From Ectobius pallidus (lineage: Eukaryota; Arthropoda; Insecta; Blattodea; Ectobiidae), in NCBI GenBank assembly GCA_964059195.1, contig CAXKWD010000006.1:3402530-3466529 (forward strand): DNA of 64,000 bases, given 5' to 3'. The stretch's first letter is position 1. Each line of letters starts with the position of its first letter. The position numbers and the translations under genes are program-made. Below, in pieces: positions 23,592 through 39,342 of the stretch. The notes beneath the pieces were generated by a model. It made no database searches and had not been told where the DNA came from. It was given only the letters and a program-made list of their open reading frames with translations.

Positions 23592-24364
23592 ATGAACTTC
23601 ACATCTCCACCCCCTTCTGTCATTTTTTTTATTGACCCTAGTAATACACTGGATGAAACTAAAATAGGAGTAAGAATTGGAGGAAGAATCATAAATAACA
23701 TCAGATATGCAGATGACACTACCCTTCTTGCAGAGAGCAAGAAAGACTTGGAAGATCTTATAAATAGAGTAAAACAGAAAGTGATAAAGCTGGTCTAAAA
23801 CTAAATGTTAAAAAACTAAAATAATGACATCAGAGAATATTTCGATAAATATCGGCGGCGAAGTACTAACAACAGTAGACAAAATTAATTTCTTAGGCAC
23901 AACATTAAAGATGACTGTAGTAACACAGAAGAAATAAGGAGAAGGATAATTCTTGGAAAGATAGCAATGAAGAGAATAAATAAGATTATAAATGACTCAG
24001 ATATTTCAACTAAAGAAAAATAAGAATAATACAGTCTACAGTGTTTCCTGTGGTATTATATGGTAGTGAAATTTGGACATTAAGGAAAGCAGAGAGGAAA
24101 AAATTAGATGCGTTTGAGATATGGGTATGGAGGAAACTATTAAAGATAACATGGACTGAAAGGACTAATACATCAATCTTAGACGTTATAACACCAGATT
24201 TGCCACTGGAAGCATTAACTGTGAGAGGAAAACTAATGTATTTTGGACATATCATGAGAAATACACAATCATTAGAGAAGGACACGGAGGAAAGAATACA
24301 CGGAGACGCCGTGCTTGCGGTGTTGTATGGGAAACAGATGAAGCCAATGACCACGCCCCCTTAA
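23592..24364 (+). pseudogene. RTE-clade LINE remnant, unit 3
   Basis: Near-identical to unit 2, including an undeleted GATGCGTTTGAG near 24,108. Private change GAGAATAAA near 23,972. Confidence 0.8.
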
Positions 24365-25094
24365 GGGACCAAAAAGGAGGCTTGCTATATACAATAGCAC
24401 ACAAATACTCCGAAGTTTCACGGGTTATAACAACGTAACGGTAGGGAAAATATGTAATATCCCAATTTCATATATTAACTACATACTCTGACATCATAAT
24501 AATCCCGGTAGTAAGCATTAACCTATCTCAGAAGAGCCAAAAATGTAACTTTCAAATGAGCAACTTTACATGTGCGAGTCATTGACATTAGCAGCCTAGT
24601 GTAAAATACAAGTAAATTATGCTTAGCAATTATACCCATATTCATTCATCCCAAAAATTGATTATTTTCAGTACCTAAATTTTACAAAATTATTAATTTT
24701 TAAGGTAAGTTCCTAGCATAGAATTTAAGTATTTTTGTTTACCTTAAATTTAATTTCTTCAATATTGTTCAATATGTACTTGTCAAAATTCAAAAACTAT
24801 AATGAAAGATGTAATATAAATAACTTCAATAGAATTTATTGGTCTTGTGGAGGGTGGAAAAAGGTACAATTTCTCGCCTGTTCGTAGACTTCTGCGCACG
24901 TTTTGGCCTCCATAAAGAATTAATATGAAACATCTCCATTATTGCCATTAGAGAATCAATAATTTATTGCTGTGTTGAAAATTAATCTATATGCACCTTA
25001 GAAGAGCAATATCCTGCGTTTTTGTTGTTGGGTTTCGTAAGCTTAATATTGTAATTCAATATTTCATCAATGTTAACTGTATTTTCTTTTTGTA
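24365..25094. other. AT-rich spacer, unit 3
   Basis: No gene seen; essentially identical to unit 2. Confidence 0.5.
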
Positions 25095-25206
25095 TTGATT
25101 TTATATGTAAATGTCTATTATTGTAAAATTAATTGTAAAAATTTTGACGTGTCCTATAACATGTACATGTTCGACGGACTAAATAAAATTCTATTCTATT
25201 CTATTT
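25095..25206 (+). mobile_element. LINE 3' end with (ATTCT)n tail, unit 3
   Basis: Same fragment; tail at about 25,187-25,206. Confidence 0.55.
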
Positions 25207-25269
25207 GTTATGTTCCCTTGTTAGGTTCCTGTATGTATCTTCTATACATTTATTTCCATGTTTATTATA

Positions 25270-27033
25270 CAGGGTGTCTTCTATTGACGTTTAAAACTCT
25301 CTGTAGTGACGTAGATGACATTGAAACAAGTGATTTGATATAGGACACATAGGGTCGCAAATGTCGGGAAATGCCTTAAAAATGAAGGACAAATGTGAAA
25401 CATATGACGTCACGAGTGACGACACACCTCTAGCTGCCGGGCTCGTTGACTCCGACGCACACCTAAGCATTCAAAGCAATTGTCGAATGTCACATCACTG
25501 TAGCACTGTGTCTGCGTGTGCGACTCGAGTGCGAAGCGTTGAAGGTTCCCCTGGGTCTGTCAACTAGCTTTTTTTGTTTTTGCTTTTTTTTTTTTTGTCA
25601 GCAACCCTTTTTCTTCGCTCACATGTCAGCAAACATTCTTTTTCTGTTATGTACAATTAGACCACAATTACATACAGTACTGTCAAGCAGATGTATGCAA
25701 AGCTGAGCAATTACTTCTTTTCTCTCGTATTTTATTTGATTAAATTTGAAGATTGAAGAGAAAAATAAAACAAAGAAAACGTGCGTTTTGTAACACATAA
25801 ATGTATTTTTACTATACTCAGTCTGTTAACACAGATCTGCCACAAAAAAAAGAATGTTTTGTTTTACATCAACATTAGACCACAATAATTATGTACAGGA
25901 GAGTACTGTTAAGTAGGTGTATGCAAAGTTCAGGAATACCGTATTTTTTGTGTCTTGTACAGTACTGTGTTTTATTTTGTTTTTGAAGAATCAACACACA
26001 TAATACAGTATCGGTACCGCGTGTTTTTTAACACACAAAGTTAGTTTTATCGTTCTCAGTCTGTTAACAAAGATGTGCCATAGAAAGAGAAAGAGGGAGA
26101 GAGAGAGAGAGAAAGGAAAACAACATTTATGTGCTATTCGTTTGTCGTTAGACCACACTACAGTACAGTAAAGCACAGTACTGTTAAGGAAATGTACAGT
26201 TTGCAAAGATCATGAATAAGTTTTTTCTCTCGTATTTAAATCTCCTCGATGTTTTCTTAACGATTGGGATTCGTTAAATTTGAAGAAACGAAAGAACACG
26301 AAAAGAAAAGTTTCAAGCGTTTTGTAATACACAAGGTATTTTTAGTGTATTTATCTGTTAATGAAGATTTGCCAAAAAAATTGTTTTTCTTCTTCTTCGC
26401 TCATGTGTCAGCAAACTGTTTGTTTGCATTACGTAGAACACTTCGTCTTACGAATGTGATCGTAAGCGCAGATCTGTGTTAACAGACTGAGTACAATAAA
26501 AGTACATTTTTGTGTTACAAAACGCACGTTTTCGTTGTTTTATTTTTCTCTTGTTTCTTCAAATTTCATCAAATAAAATACGAGAGAAAAGAAGTAACTG
26601 CTCAGCATTGCGTATATCTGCTTGATAGTACTGTACGTAATTGTGGTCTAATGGTACATAACAAAAAAAGAATGTTTGCTGGCATGTGAGCGAAGAAAAA
26701 GGGTTGCTGACAAAAAAAAGCAAAAACAAAAAAAGCCAGTTGACAGACCCAGGGGAACCTTCAACCCTACGCACTCGAGTCGCACACGCAGACACAGTGC
26801 TACAGTGATGTGACATTCGACAATTGCTTTGAATGCTTAGGTGTGCGTCGGAGTCAACGAGCCCGGCAGCTAGTGGTGTGTCGTCACTCGTGACGTCATA
26901 TGTTTCACATTTGTCCTTCATTATTAATGCTTTTCCCGACATTTGCGACCCTATGTGTCCTATATCAAATCACTTGTTTCAATGCCATCTACGTCACTAC
27001 GGAGAGTTTTAAACGTTAATAGAAGACACCCTG
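25270..27033. mobile_element. Foldback-like inverted-repeat element, copy 4
   Basis: A 1,764 bp complete copy, the shortest because its (GA)n tract near 26,096-26,112 is contracted. Ends and TA flanks are intact (25,268-25,269 and 27,034-27,035). Confidence 0.82.
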
Positions 27034-27484
27034 TATACAATGTGTTATTGTATACCAGGAATAATCTACCAAGTCAACAACTTAGACAGGACGTACATTC
27101 ACACAACACAAGAAATAGAAACTTTATTGATGTACCTTTTTACAGGCTATCTAAGTCACTCAAAAGTTATCATGTAGTGGGAATGAAATGTTATAATATG
27201 CTATCAATAAGTGTGCTTAATTACCCAGTTGACAAGTTTAAACATAAGCTATATGACTGGTTAGTTGGTCATCCATTTTATTCCCTAGACGAGTTCTTTG
27301 AATTTAGTACTAAATCAATTATCTTTTGATATTTTAATTCTTGGTTGTTTGTAAATTATTTTGTTTATAGTACTATTATGTATATATATGTAGGCATGTA
27401 TTTTAAATGTAAAACTGACTTTGTCTATTGCCTCTTTGTAAGCTTAATGACAATAGAATATTATTATTATTATTATTATTATTA
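27034..27484 (+). mobile_element. CR1/Jockey-type LINE 3' fragment, copy 4
   Basis: Stop at 27,329; tail length as in unit 1. Left-hand sliver at about 25,218-25,269. Confidence 0.78.
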
Positions 27485-28780
27485 GAACCTGATGACATGT
27501 GCAAGATCATACCAGGTTCGGAAGGCTACAAGAGAGCTATAATGAAAGCCTTGGTAATGCGTTCCATACCAAAAGACATCGAAATGATTCTAAGCAAAAT
27601 TCGTATTAGGGAGCCAGATGCAAGAGAAAAGCTCATATGATTAAATCATCCATAACACATACTCTCTCACAAGAAGAGAGAAGGCTTTTGGCTGAAAGAG
27701 TGGATTTTTCTCATGCAAAATATTCTCATGAGGAGGATGAAGTTATTAAGGGGAACTGGAAAAGATTTTCTCTGCCCATTGAAATCAGTTAAGAAGAGAA
27801 AAGCTTAGAATGAGGAATATGAAAAGGGAAGGAGAAAGAGATCATGCTCCAAGATATAATTTCAGGAAATGTAAGAGAGTTCAGTATAAAGTTGAAAACA
27901 CTGAAGAAAGTACTGATAGTGACAGTGATGCAAGTGATTCAGAACCTAATGACATGTGCAAGATCATACCAGGTTCGGAAGGCTACAAGAGAGTTATAAT
28001 AAAAGCCTCTGTTAAGCTTTCCATACCAAAAGACATCGAAATGATTCTAAGCAAAATTTGAATTAGGGAGCCAGATGCAGTATGTCCTGCTCATATGATT
28101 GAATCATCCCTAACACATACTCTCTCACAAGAAGAGAGAGGGCTTTTGGCTGAAAGAGGAGTGGATTTCTCTCATGCAAAATATACTCGTGAGAAGGATG
28201 AACTTATAAAGGAGAACTGGAACAGATTTTCTCTGCCCATTGAAATCAGTTAAGAAGAAAAAAGCTTAGAATGAGGAATATGAAAAGGGAAGGAGAAAGA
28301 GATCATGCTCCAAGATATAATTTCAGGAAATGTAAGAGAGTTCAGTATAAAGTTGAAAACACTGAAGAAAGTACTGATAGTGACAGTGATGCAAGTGATT
28401 CAGAACCTAATGACATGTGCACGATCATACCAGGTTCGGAAGGCTACAAGAGAGGTATAATGAAAGCCTCTGTAATGCTTTCCATACCAAAAGACATCGA
28501 AATGATTCTAAGCAAAATTTGAATTAGGGAGCCAGATGCAGTATGTTGAAAACACTGAAAAAAGTACGGATAGTGACAGTGATGCAAGTGATTCAGAACC
28601 TGATGATATGTGCAAGATCATACCAGGTTCGGAAGGCTACAAGAGAGCTATAATGAAGCCTCGGTAATGCGTTCCATACCAAAAGACATCGAAATGATTC
28701 TAAGCAAAATTCGTATTAGGGAGCCAGATGCAAGAGAAAAGCCCATATGATTAAATCATCCATAACACATACTCTCTCAC
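27485..28780 (+). pseudogene. Tandem coding-derived repeats, unit 4
   Basis: Carries the same converted third sub-repeat as unit 2 (28,271-28,522), including the marker GAAGAAAAAAGC just upstream near 28,255. Confidence 0.6.
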
Positions 28781-31175
<2,395 letters not shown>

Positions 31176-31487
31176 GATTTACTACAAATCCACACACGAC
31201 AATAGTAACTCACAACTGTTTAATTGCAGGTGTGTCATTCCACATTTGTACAAAGATTAAGATAAAATATTTTCCAAGCAGCGAGAATTTCTCAGTCTGT
31301 CCAAAGCATTGAGCCGAGATATTTTTCCAACATTCTGCTGCGTTATGAGTATCTTGTAGACTGTGACCCGTGATCAACGCATTCCGATCACGTGATCACG
31401 TTTCTAGGGAGAAACAGTGGAGTGCCACCAAATTCGAACGGAATGTTTTATTCACAAAAACGAATTCCACAACCGCAAGCATGTGTT
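31176..31487. other. Spacer with E-box palindrome, unit 4
   Basis: Palindrome at 31,386-31,397. The LINE insertion follows directly. No gene seen. Confidence 0.6.
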
Positions 31488-33971
31488 TCCCCAGTAGTTG
31501 ATAAGTATTATAGTGTTAGGCTAGATAGTCTTAAGAATATAGATGAACTAAGAAACAGACTAAGTTGTATTAATTGGTATGAAATATTTAGTAAAGAAAT
31601 AGATGTAAATAAATCTTATAACTTATTCTTAAATATTTTAACTAGAGAGTTTAATGAATGCTGCCCTAGAATAATAAAAAAAAGGAAAAATAATTCAAAA
31701 TGCAAGTCAAGAGCACTAAAAAACTGGTATACTCCATATCTTAATATAATTAGAATTATGCTTCAAACGTGTCATGATAAATGTAAACAAGACAGCAATT
31801 ATAGAGACATATATAATAGACTAAACAGAATTTATAAAAATGAGATTAAACTGGCAAAGTGCAAGGCAAATGACAAATTTATTCTAAATTCTAATAATAG
31901 TTGTAAGGCTGCTTGGACTGTAATAAAACATGAAATTAATAGTTCAAAATCGAACCATGAAGACATACCAATAGCTCCTAATACGCTCAATGCTCACTTT
32001 ACTGATCTAAACCCAACAGAGGAAGAAAATCATATAACACATCAAAACAACGTAGATCCCATAACTCTATTGTCAAGTTCATTACAAAAAACAAATCTCA
32101 ATTTTACATGGGACTTAATTAGCGATGAAAACGTTATAAAAAAGGCAATAAATAAGTTATCCAACTCAAAAGCAGAAGACTTTTAACGCCTCTCAAATTT
32201 TGTCATTAAGTCTATTTCAAAAGAACTGCAGTTTCCCTTATACATTCTCACTAACAGAATATTAAATCAAGGAATCTTTCCTGACTGTTTAAAAATAACA
32301 GTGACCAGGCCAATTCATAAAAAAGGCGATAGACGAGATCCAAATAATTATCGTCCAATTTCCCTCATTCCGATACTGTCAAAGATAGTGGAAATTTGTT
32401 TACATACTCAACTATATTCCTTCTTTGAAAATAATAATTTGATCAGTGATGCACAATATGGATTTAGGTCCAAATTGTCAACAGTAAAAGCAGTCGAAGC
32501 CATTGTATCTGAAATCCATAATGGTTTTGAAAGTAAGATGTATTCTAGTGCAACCCTATTGGATCTGAGTAAAGCTTTTGATTCCATCTCACATGAAATA
32601 TTAATCAAAAAGTTGGAGTTCTATGGAGTTGAAAGGAAGACACTTAATTTAATAATATCTTATCTAAATAATAGAGTGCAAATGGTAAAAGTTAATAATG
32701 ATGCCTCAGATTTCCTACCAATTAAAAAAGGTGTGCCCCAAGGTTCCATACTAGGGCCTTTCCTATTCACGGTTTATATTAACGATCTACCAGCATATCT
32801 GCCTTGTAGGACAATATTATATGCAGATGATACTACTATTCTTAACACTCACAGATCCTTGGATGTTATAAAACAAAAAGATGCTTCTATGCTAGAAAAA
32901 TCTGCTCTCTGGTTAGAGGCAAATCTGTTAAAACTGAACTCAAATAAAACCGAAAATATTATTTTTAACCTTAATGTTATAAAAGAAGAAAATAAATATG
33001 TTAAACTACTTGGAATACACATGGACCAAAAACTGATCTGGACAAAGCATATAGAAACTCTATGCAAAAAGCTGGCTCGAGTTACTTTTTTGCTCAATAG
33101 ACTCAGAGACAATGTCAGTGAAAACTTAATGCTATTTTCGTACTTTGCCTTCTTTCATTCCCATTTGATATATGGCATACTGCTGTGGGGAAATGCAACT
33201 AATACCACACTAGTATTTAAGTGGCAGAAAAGAGCACTTAGATGCATTTTGGGATTAAACCCAACAGAGTCATGTAGAGAGCATTTTGCTAACCTGAATA
33301 TAATGACTGTGCCAGGACTATATATTTTTAATTGTCTAGTTTATGTAAAGGAAAACCTCTCAGCATTCTCCAATAGGACATCTGTTCATTCACATGACAC
33401 TAGAAACAGTTACATGATTGATCTTCCCTATTCCAGACTATCCAAAACACATAATAGTCATCTTTATTTAAGCTTTCAGTTATTTAATAAACTCCCTAAG
33501 AGTTCACACTTAGTGACATTGATCAAATTTAAAACTGTTCTAGAATCCTGGATTAAGGGTAAAGCATTTTATTCACTTAAAGAGTTTAACAACTGTGATA
33601 TGTCCAATTTATTATTCTGACTGGTATTATAACCTATAGAATAGCTCAATTTGTATCTGCATACCGTCTTAAATTCTCTTTTAAGATCTTTCACTATTGT
33701 ATTACTCTGATGCAAATGTGTAGTGTTCCAATTAATGTATGTTATTTTTAAGTAGTGTGTGGACAGGTAATCAAAAGAATTTTCTGTGATAAAGCAATCT
33801 ATAGCAGGTGGTATGATGCTGTCCATTACAATTCCCTATGACTATTACAGACATAATTGTAAATAATTTTAAATATATTGTAAATACTGTGATAAACAAT
33901 GACGAAGCCAATTGTACCAGGTATTAAACGGCAAATAAAGATTATCTTATCTTATCTTATCTTATCTTATC
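31488..33971 (+). mobile_element. CR1/Jockey-type LINE, 5'-truncated, unit 4
   Basis: Same insertion point, same 5' truncation, same (TTATC)n tail and same in-frame TAA (32,184-32,186) as in unit 1, so it is a duplicated copy of one insertion. The A-run near 31,676 has 8 bases and the linker frame is open from its start to that TAA. This copy is therefore the less damaged one: it has one stop, and its RT part is identical at protein level to unit 1. Confidence 0.9.
32187..33620 (+). pseudogene. Reverse-transcriptase domain of the LINE, unit 4
   Basis: Open frame after the TAA, first ATG at 32,301, stop at 33,618-33,620. It has YRPIS, LDLSKAFD, GVPQGS and YADD with both catalytic Asp. Lack of the endonuclease and the upstream stop make autonomous retrotransposition impossible from this copy. 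Confidence 0.85.
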
Positions 33972-34122
33972 ACTCTTGGAACACTCACGCGATTTTCTCT
34001 AGTAGTAGTAGTATTCCTTCGAGTCGCTTGCGATTCCTGGAAATCCACACGGATTTTCTAGCAAGATTGAGGGTTCACTATCCGTAGAAAATATTTGTTC
34101 TTGCTCTATTTTCCACTGCTTT
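33972..34122. other. Short spacer between LINE and RTE remnant, unit 4
   Basis: Same as in unit 1, right of the LINE insertion. No gene seen. Confidence 0.5.
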
Positions 34123-34894
34123 ATGAACTTCACAGCTCCACCCCCTTCTGTCATTTTTATTATTGACCCTAGTAATACACTGGATGAAAATAAAATAGGA
34201 GTAAGAATTGGAGGAAGAATCATAAATAACATCAGATATGCAGATGACACTACCCTACTTGCAGAGAGCAAGAAAGACTTGGAAGATCTTATAAATAGAG
34301 TAAAACAGAAAGTGATAAAGCTGGTCTAAAACTAAATGTTAAAAAACTAAAATAATGACATCAGAGAATATTTCGATAAATATCGGCGGCGAAGTACTAA
34401 CAACAGTAGACAAAATTAATTTCTTAGGCACAACATTAAAGATGACTGTAGTAACACAGAAGAAATAAGGAGAAGGATAATTCTTGGAAAGATAGCAATG
34501 AAGAGATTAAATAAGATTATAAATGACTCAGATATTTCAACTAAACAAAAATAAGAATAATACAGTCTACAGTGTTTCCTGTGGTATTATATGGTAGTGA
34601 AATTTGGACATTAAGGAAAGCAGAGAGGAAAAAATTAGATGGTTTGAGATATGGGTATGGAGGAAACTATTAAAGATAACATGGACTGAAAGGACTAATA
34701 CATCAATCTTAGACGTTATAACACCAGATTTGCCACTGGAAGCATTAACTGTGAGAGGAAAACTAATGTATTTTGGACATATCATGAGAAATACACAATC
34801 ATTAGAGAAGGACACGGAGGAAAGAATACACGGAGACGCCGTGCTTGCGGTGTTGTATGGGAAACAGATGAAGCCAATGACCACGCCCCCTTAA
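34123..34894 (+). pseudogene. RTE-clade LINE remnant, unit 4
   Basis: Shares the 1 bp deletion (near 34,640) and the left-half variants (CACAGCTCC, GATGAAAATAAA) with unit 1. Confidence 0.8.
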
Positions 34895-35631
34895 GGGACC
34901 AAAAAGGAGGCTTGCTATATACAATAGCACACAAATACTCCGAAGTTTCACGGGTTATAACAACGTAACGGTAGGGAAAATATGTAATATCCCAATTTCA
35001 TATATTAACTACATACTCTGACATCATAATAATCCCGGTAGTAAGCATTAACCTATCTCAGAAGAGCCAAAAATGTAACTTTCAAATGAGCAACTTTACA
35101 TGTGCGAGTCATTGACATTAGCAGCCTAGTGTAAAATACAAGTAAATTATGCTTAGCAATTATACCCATATTCATTCATCCCAAAAATTGATTATTTTCA
35201 GTACCTAAATTTTACAAAATTATTAATTTTTAAGGTAAGTTCCTAGCATAGAATTTAAGTATTTTTGTTTACCTTAAATTTAATTTCTTCAATATTGTTC
35301 AATATGTACTTGTCAAAATTCAAAATTCAAAAACTATAATGAAAGATGTAATATAAATAACTTCAATATAATTTATTGGTCTTGTGGAGGGTGGAAAAAG
35401 GTACAATTTCTCGCCTGTTCGTAGACTTCTGCGCACGTTTTGGCCTCCATAAAGAATTAATATGAAACATCTCCATTATTGCCATTAGAGAATCAATAAT
35501 TTATTGCTGTGTTGAAAATTAATCTATATGCACCTTAGAAGAGCAATATCCTGCGTTTTTGTTGTTGGGTTTCGTAAGCTTAATATTGTAATTCAATATT
35601 TCATCAATGTTAACTGTATTTTCTTTTTGTA
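34895..35631. other. AT-rich spacer, unit 4
   Basis: No gene seen; doubled AAAATTC and the CTTCAATATAATTT variant shared with unit 1. Confidence 0.5.
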
Positions 35632-35743
35632 TTGATTTTATATGTAAATGTCTATTATTGTAAAATTAATTGTAAAAATTTTGACGTGTCCTATAACATG
35701 TACATGTTCGACGGACTAAATAAAATTCTATTCTATTCTATTT
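35632..35743 (+). mobile_element. LINE 3' end with (ATTCT)n tail, unit 4
   Basis: Same fragment; tail at about 35,725-35,743. Confidence 0.55.
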
Positions 35744-35806
35744 GTTATGTTCCCTTGTTAGGTTCCTGTATGTATCTTCTATACATTTATTTCCATGTTT
35801 ATTATA

Positions 35807-36636
35807 CAGGGTGTCTTCTATTGACGTTTAAAACTCTCTGTAGTGACGTAGATGACATTGAAACAAGTGATTTGATATAGGACACATAGGGTCGCAAATG
35901 TCGGGAAATGCCTTAAAAATGAAGGACAAATGTGAAACATATGACGTCACGAGTGACGACACACCTCTAGCTGCCGGGCTCGTTGACTCCGACGCACACC
36001 TAAGCATTCAAAGCAATTGTCGAATGTCACATCACTGTAGCACTGTGTCTGCGTGTGCGACTCGAGTGCGAAGCGTTGAAGGTTCCCCTGGGTCTGTCAA
36101 CTTGCTTTTTTTTTTTTTTTTTGTTTTTTTGTTTTTTTTTTTTTGTCAGCAACCCTTTTTCTTCGCTCACATGTCAGCAAACATTCTTTTTCTGTTATGT
36201 ACAATTAGACCACAATTACGTACAGTACTGTCAAGCAGATGTATGCAAAGCTGAGCAATTACTTCTTTTCTCTCGTATTTTATTTGATTAAATTTGAAGA
36301 TTGAAGAGAAAAATAAAACAAAGAAAACGTGCGTTTTGTAACACATAAATGTATTTTTACTATACTCAGTCTGTTAACACAGATCTGCCACAAAAAAAAA
36401 AAAGAATGTTTTGTTTTACTTCAACATTAGACCACAATAATTATGTACAGGAGAGTACTGTTAAGTAGGTGTATGCAAAGTTCAGGAATACCGTATTTTT
36501 TGTGTCTTGTACAGTACTGTGTTTTATTTTGTTTTTGAAGAATCAACACACATAATACAGTATCGGTACCGCGTGTTTTTTAACACACAAAGTTAGTTTT
36601 ATCGTTCTCAGTCTGTTAACAAAGATGTGCCATAGA

Positions 36637-36682
<46 letters not shown>

Positions 36683-37595
36683 CAACATTTATGTGCTATT
36701 CGTTTGTTGTTAGACCACACTACAGTACAGTAAAGCACAGTACTGTTAAGGAAATGTACAGTTTGCAAAGTTCATGAATAAGTTTTTTCTCTCGTATTTA
36801 AATCTCTTCGATGTTTTCTTAACGATTGGGATTCGTTAAATTTGAAGAAACGAAAGAACACGAAAAGAAAAGTTTCAAGCGTTTTGTAATACACAAGGTA
36901 TTTTTAGTGTATTTATCTGTTAATGAAGATTTGCCAAAAAAATTGTTTTTCTTCTTCTTCGCTCATGTGTCAGCAAACTGTTTGTTTGCATTACGTAGAA
37001 CACTTCGTCTTACGAATGTGATCGTAAGCGCAGATCTGTGTTAACAGACTGTGTACAATAAAAGTACATTTTTGTGTTACAAAACGCACGTTTTCGTTGT
37101 TTTATTTTTCTCTTGTTTCTTCAAATTTCATCAAATAAAATACGAGAGAAAAGAAGTAACTGCTCAGCATTGCGTATATCTGCTTGATAGTACTGTACGT
37201 AATTGTGGTCTAATGGTACATAACAAAAAAAGAATGTTTGCTGGCATGTGAGCGAAGAAAAAGGGTTGCTGACAAAAAAAAGCAAAAACAAAAAAAGCTA
37301 GTTGACAGACCCAGGGGAACCTTCAACCCTACGCACTCGAGTCGCACACGCAGACACAGTGCTACAGTGATGTGACATTCGACAATTGCTTTGAATGCTT
37401 AGGTGTGCGTCGGAGTCAACGAGCCCGGCAGCTAGTGGTGTGTCGTCACTCGTGACGTCATATGTTTCACATTTGTCCTTCATTATTAATGCTTTTCCCG
37501 ACATTTGCGACCCTATGTGTCCTATATCAAATCACTTGTTTCAATGCCATCTACGTCACTACGGAGAGTTTTAAACGTTAATAGAAGACACCCTG
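35807..37595. mobile_element. Foldback-like inverted-repeat element, copy 5
   Basis: A 1,789 bp complete copy that shares several variants with copy 2 only: CAACTTGC before the T-run, ATTACGTACAG, and CTCTTCGATG in the spacer. Both copies follow a LINE-bearing unit, so the variants mark a block that moved together with the LINE. Confidence 0.82.
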
Positions 37596-38046
37596 TATAC
37601 AATGTGTTATTGTATACCAGGAATAATCTACCAAGTCAACAACTTAGACAGGACGTACATTCACACAACACAAGAAATAGAAACTTTATTGATGTACCTT
37701 TTTACAGGCTATCTAAGTCACTCAAAAGTTATCATGTAGTGGGAATGAAATGTTATAATATGCTATCAATAAGTGTGCTTAATTACCCAGTTGACAAGTT
37801 TAAACATAAGCTATATGACTGGTTAGTTGGTCATCCATTTTATTCCCTAGACGAGTTCTTTGAATTTAGTACTAAATCAATTATCTTTTGATATTTTAAT
37901 TCTTGGTTGTTTGTAAATTATTTTGTTTATAGTACTATTATGTATATATATGTAGGCATGTATTTTAAATGTAAAACTGACTTTGTCTATTGCCTCTTTG
38001 TAAGCTTAATGACAATAGAATATTATTATTATTATTATTATTATTA
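37596..38046 (+). mobile_element. CR1/Jockey-type LINE 3' fragment, copy 5
   Basis: Stop at 37,891; tail length as in unit 1. Left-hand sliver at about 35,755-35,806. Confidence 0.78.
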
Positions 38047-39342
38047 GAACCTGATGACATGTGCAAGATCATACCAGGTTCGGAAGGCTACAAGAGAGCT
38101 ATAATGAAAGCCTTGGTAATGCGTTCCATACCAAAAGACATCGAAATGATTCTAAGCAAAATTCGTATTAGGGAGCCAGATGCAAGAGAAAAGCTCATAT
38201 GATTAAATCATCCATAACACATACTCTCTCACAAGAAGAGAGAAGGCTTTTGGCTGAAAGAGTGGATTTTTCTCATGCAAAATATTCTCATGAGGAGGAT
38301 GAAGTTATTAAGGGGAACTGGAAAAGATTTTCTCTGCCCATTGAAATCAGTTAAGAAGAGAAAAGCTTAGAATGAGGAATATGAAAAGGGAAGGAAAAAG
38401 AGATCATGCTCCAAGATATAATTTCAGGAAATGTAAGAGAGTTCAGTATAAAGTTGAAAACACTGAAGAAAGTACTGATAGTGACAGTGATGCAAGTGAT
38501 TCAGAACCTAATGACATGTGCAAGATCATACCAGGTTCGGAAGGCTACAAGAGAGTTATAATAAAAGCCTCTGTTAAGCTTTCCATACCAAAAGACATCG
38601 AAATGATTCTAAGCAAAATTTAAATTAGGGAGCCAGATGCAGTATGTCCTGCTCATATGATTGAATCATCCCTAACACATACTCTCTCACAAGAAGAGAA
38701 AGGGCTTTTGGCTGAAAGAGGAGTGGATTTCTCTCATGCAAAATATACTCGTGAGAAGGATGAACTTATAAAGGAGAACTGGAACAGATTTTCTCTGCCC
38801 ATTGAAATCAGTTAAGAAGAGAAAAGCTTAGAATGAGGAATATGAAAAGAAAAGGAGAAAGAGATCATGCTCCAAAATATGATTTCAGGAAATGTAAGAG
38901 ACTTCAGTATAAAGTTGAAGACAATGAAGGAAGTACTGATAGTGACAGTGATGCAAGTGATTCAGAACCTGATGACATGTGCACGATCATACCAGGTTCG
39001 GAAGGCTACAAGAGAGGTATAATGAAAGCCTCTGTAATGCTTTCCATACCAAAAGACATCGAAATGATTCTAAGCAAAATTTGAATTAGGGAGCCAGATG
39101 CAGTATGTTGAAAACACTGAAAAAAGTACGGATAGTGACAGTGATGCAAGTGATTCAGAACCTGATGATATGTGCAAGATCATACCAGGTTCGGAAGGCT
39201 ACAAGAGAGCTATAATGAAGCCTCGGTAATGCGTTCCATACCAAAAGACATCGAAATGATTCTAAGCAAAATTCGTATTAGGGAGCCAGATGCAAGAGAA
39301 AAGCCCATATGATTAAATCATCCATAACACATACTCTCTCAC
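38047..39342 (+). pseudogene. Tandem coding-derived repeats, unit 5
   Basis: Unconverted third sub-repeat. Private differences are a Glu-to-Lys change near 38,395 and TAA in place of TGA at the stop near 38,621. Confidence 0.6.

Larger units (their letters stand above)
17507..25269 (+). repeat. Macro-repeat unit 3 (no LINE insertion)
   Basis: A 7,763 bp unit, the closest to a plain reference copy. A private change at 22,477 turns a zinc-binding Cys of an N-terminal finger into Trp. Its RTE remnant and AT-rich spacer match unit 2 very closely. Confidence 0.93.
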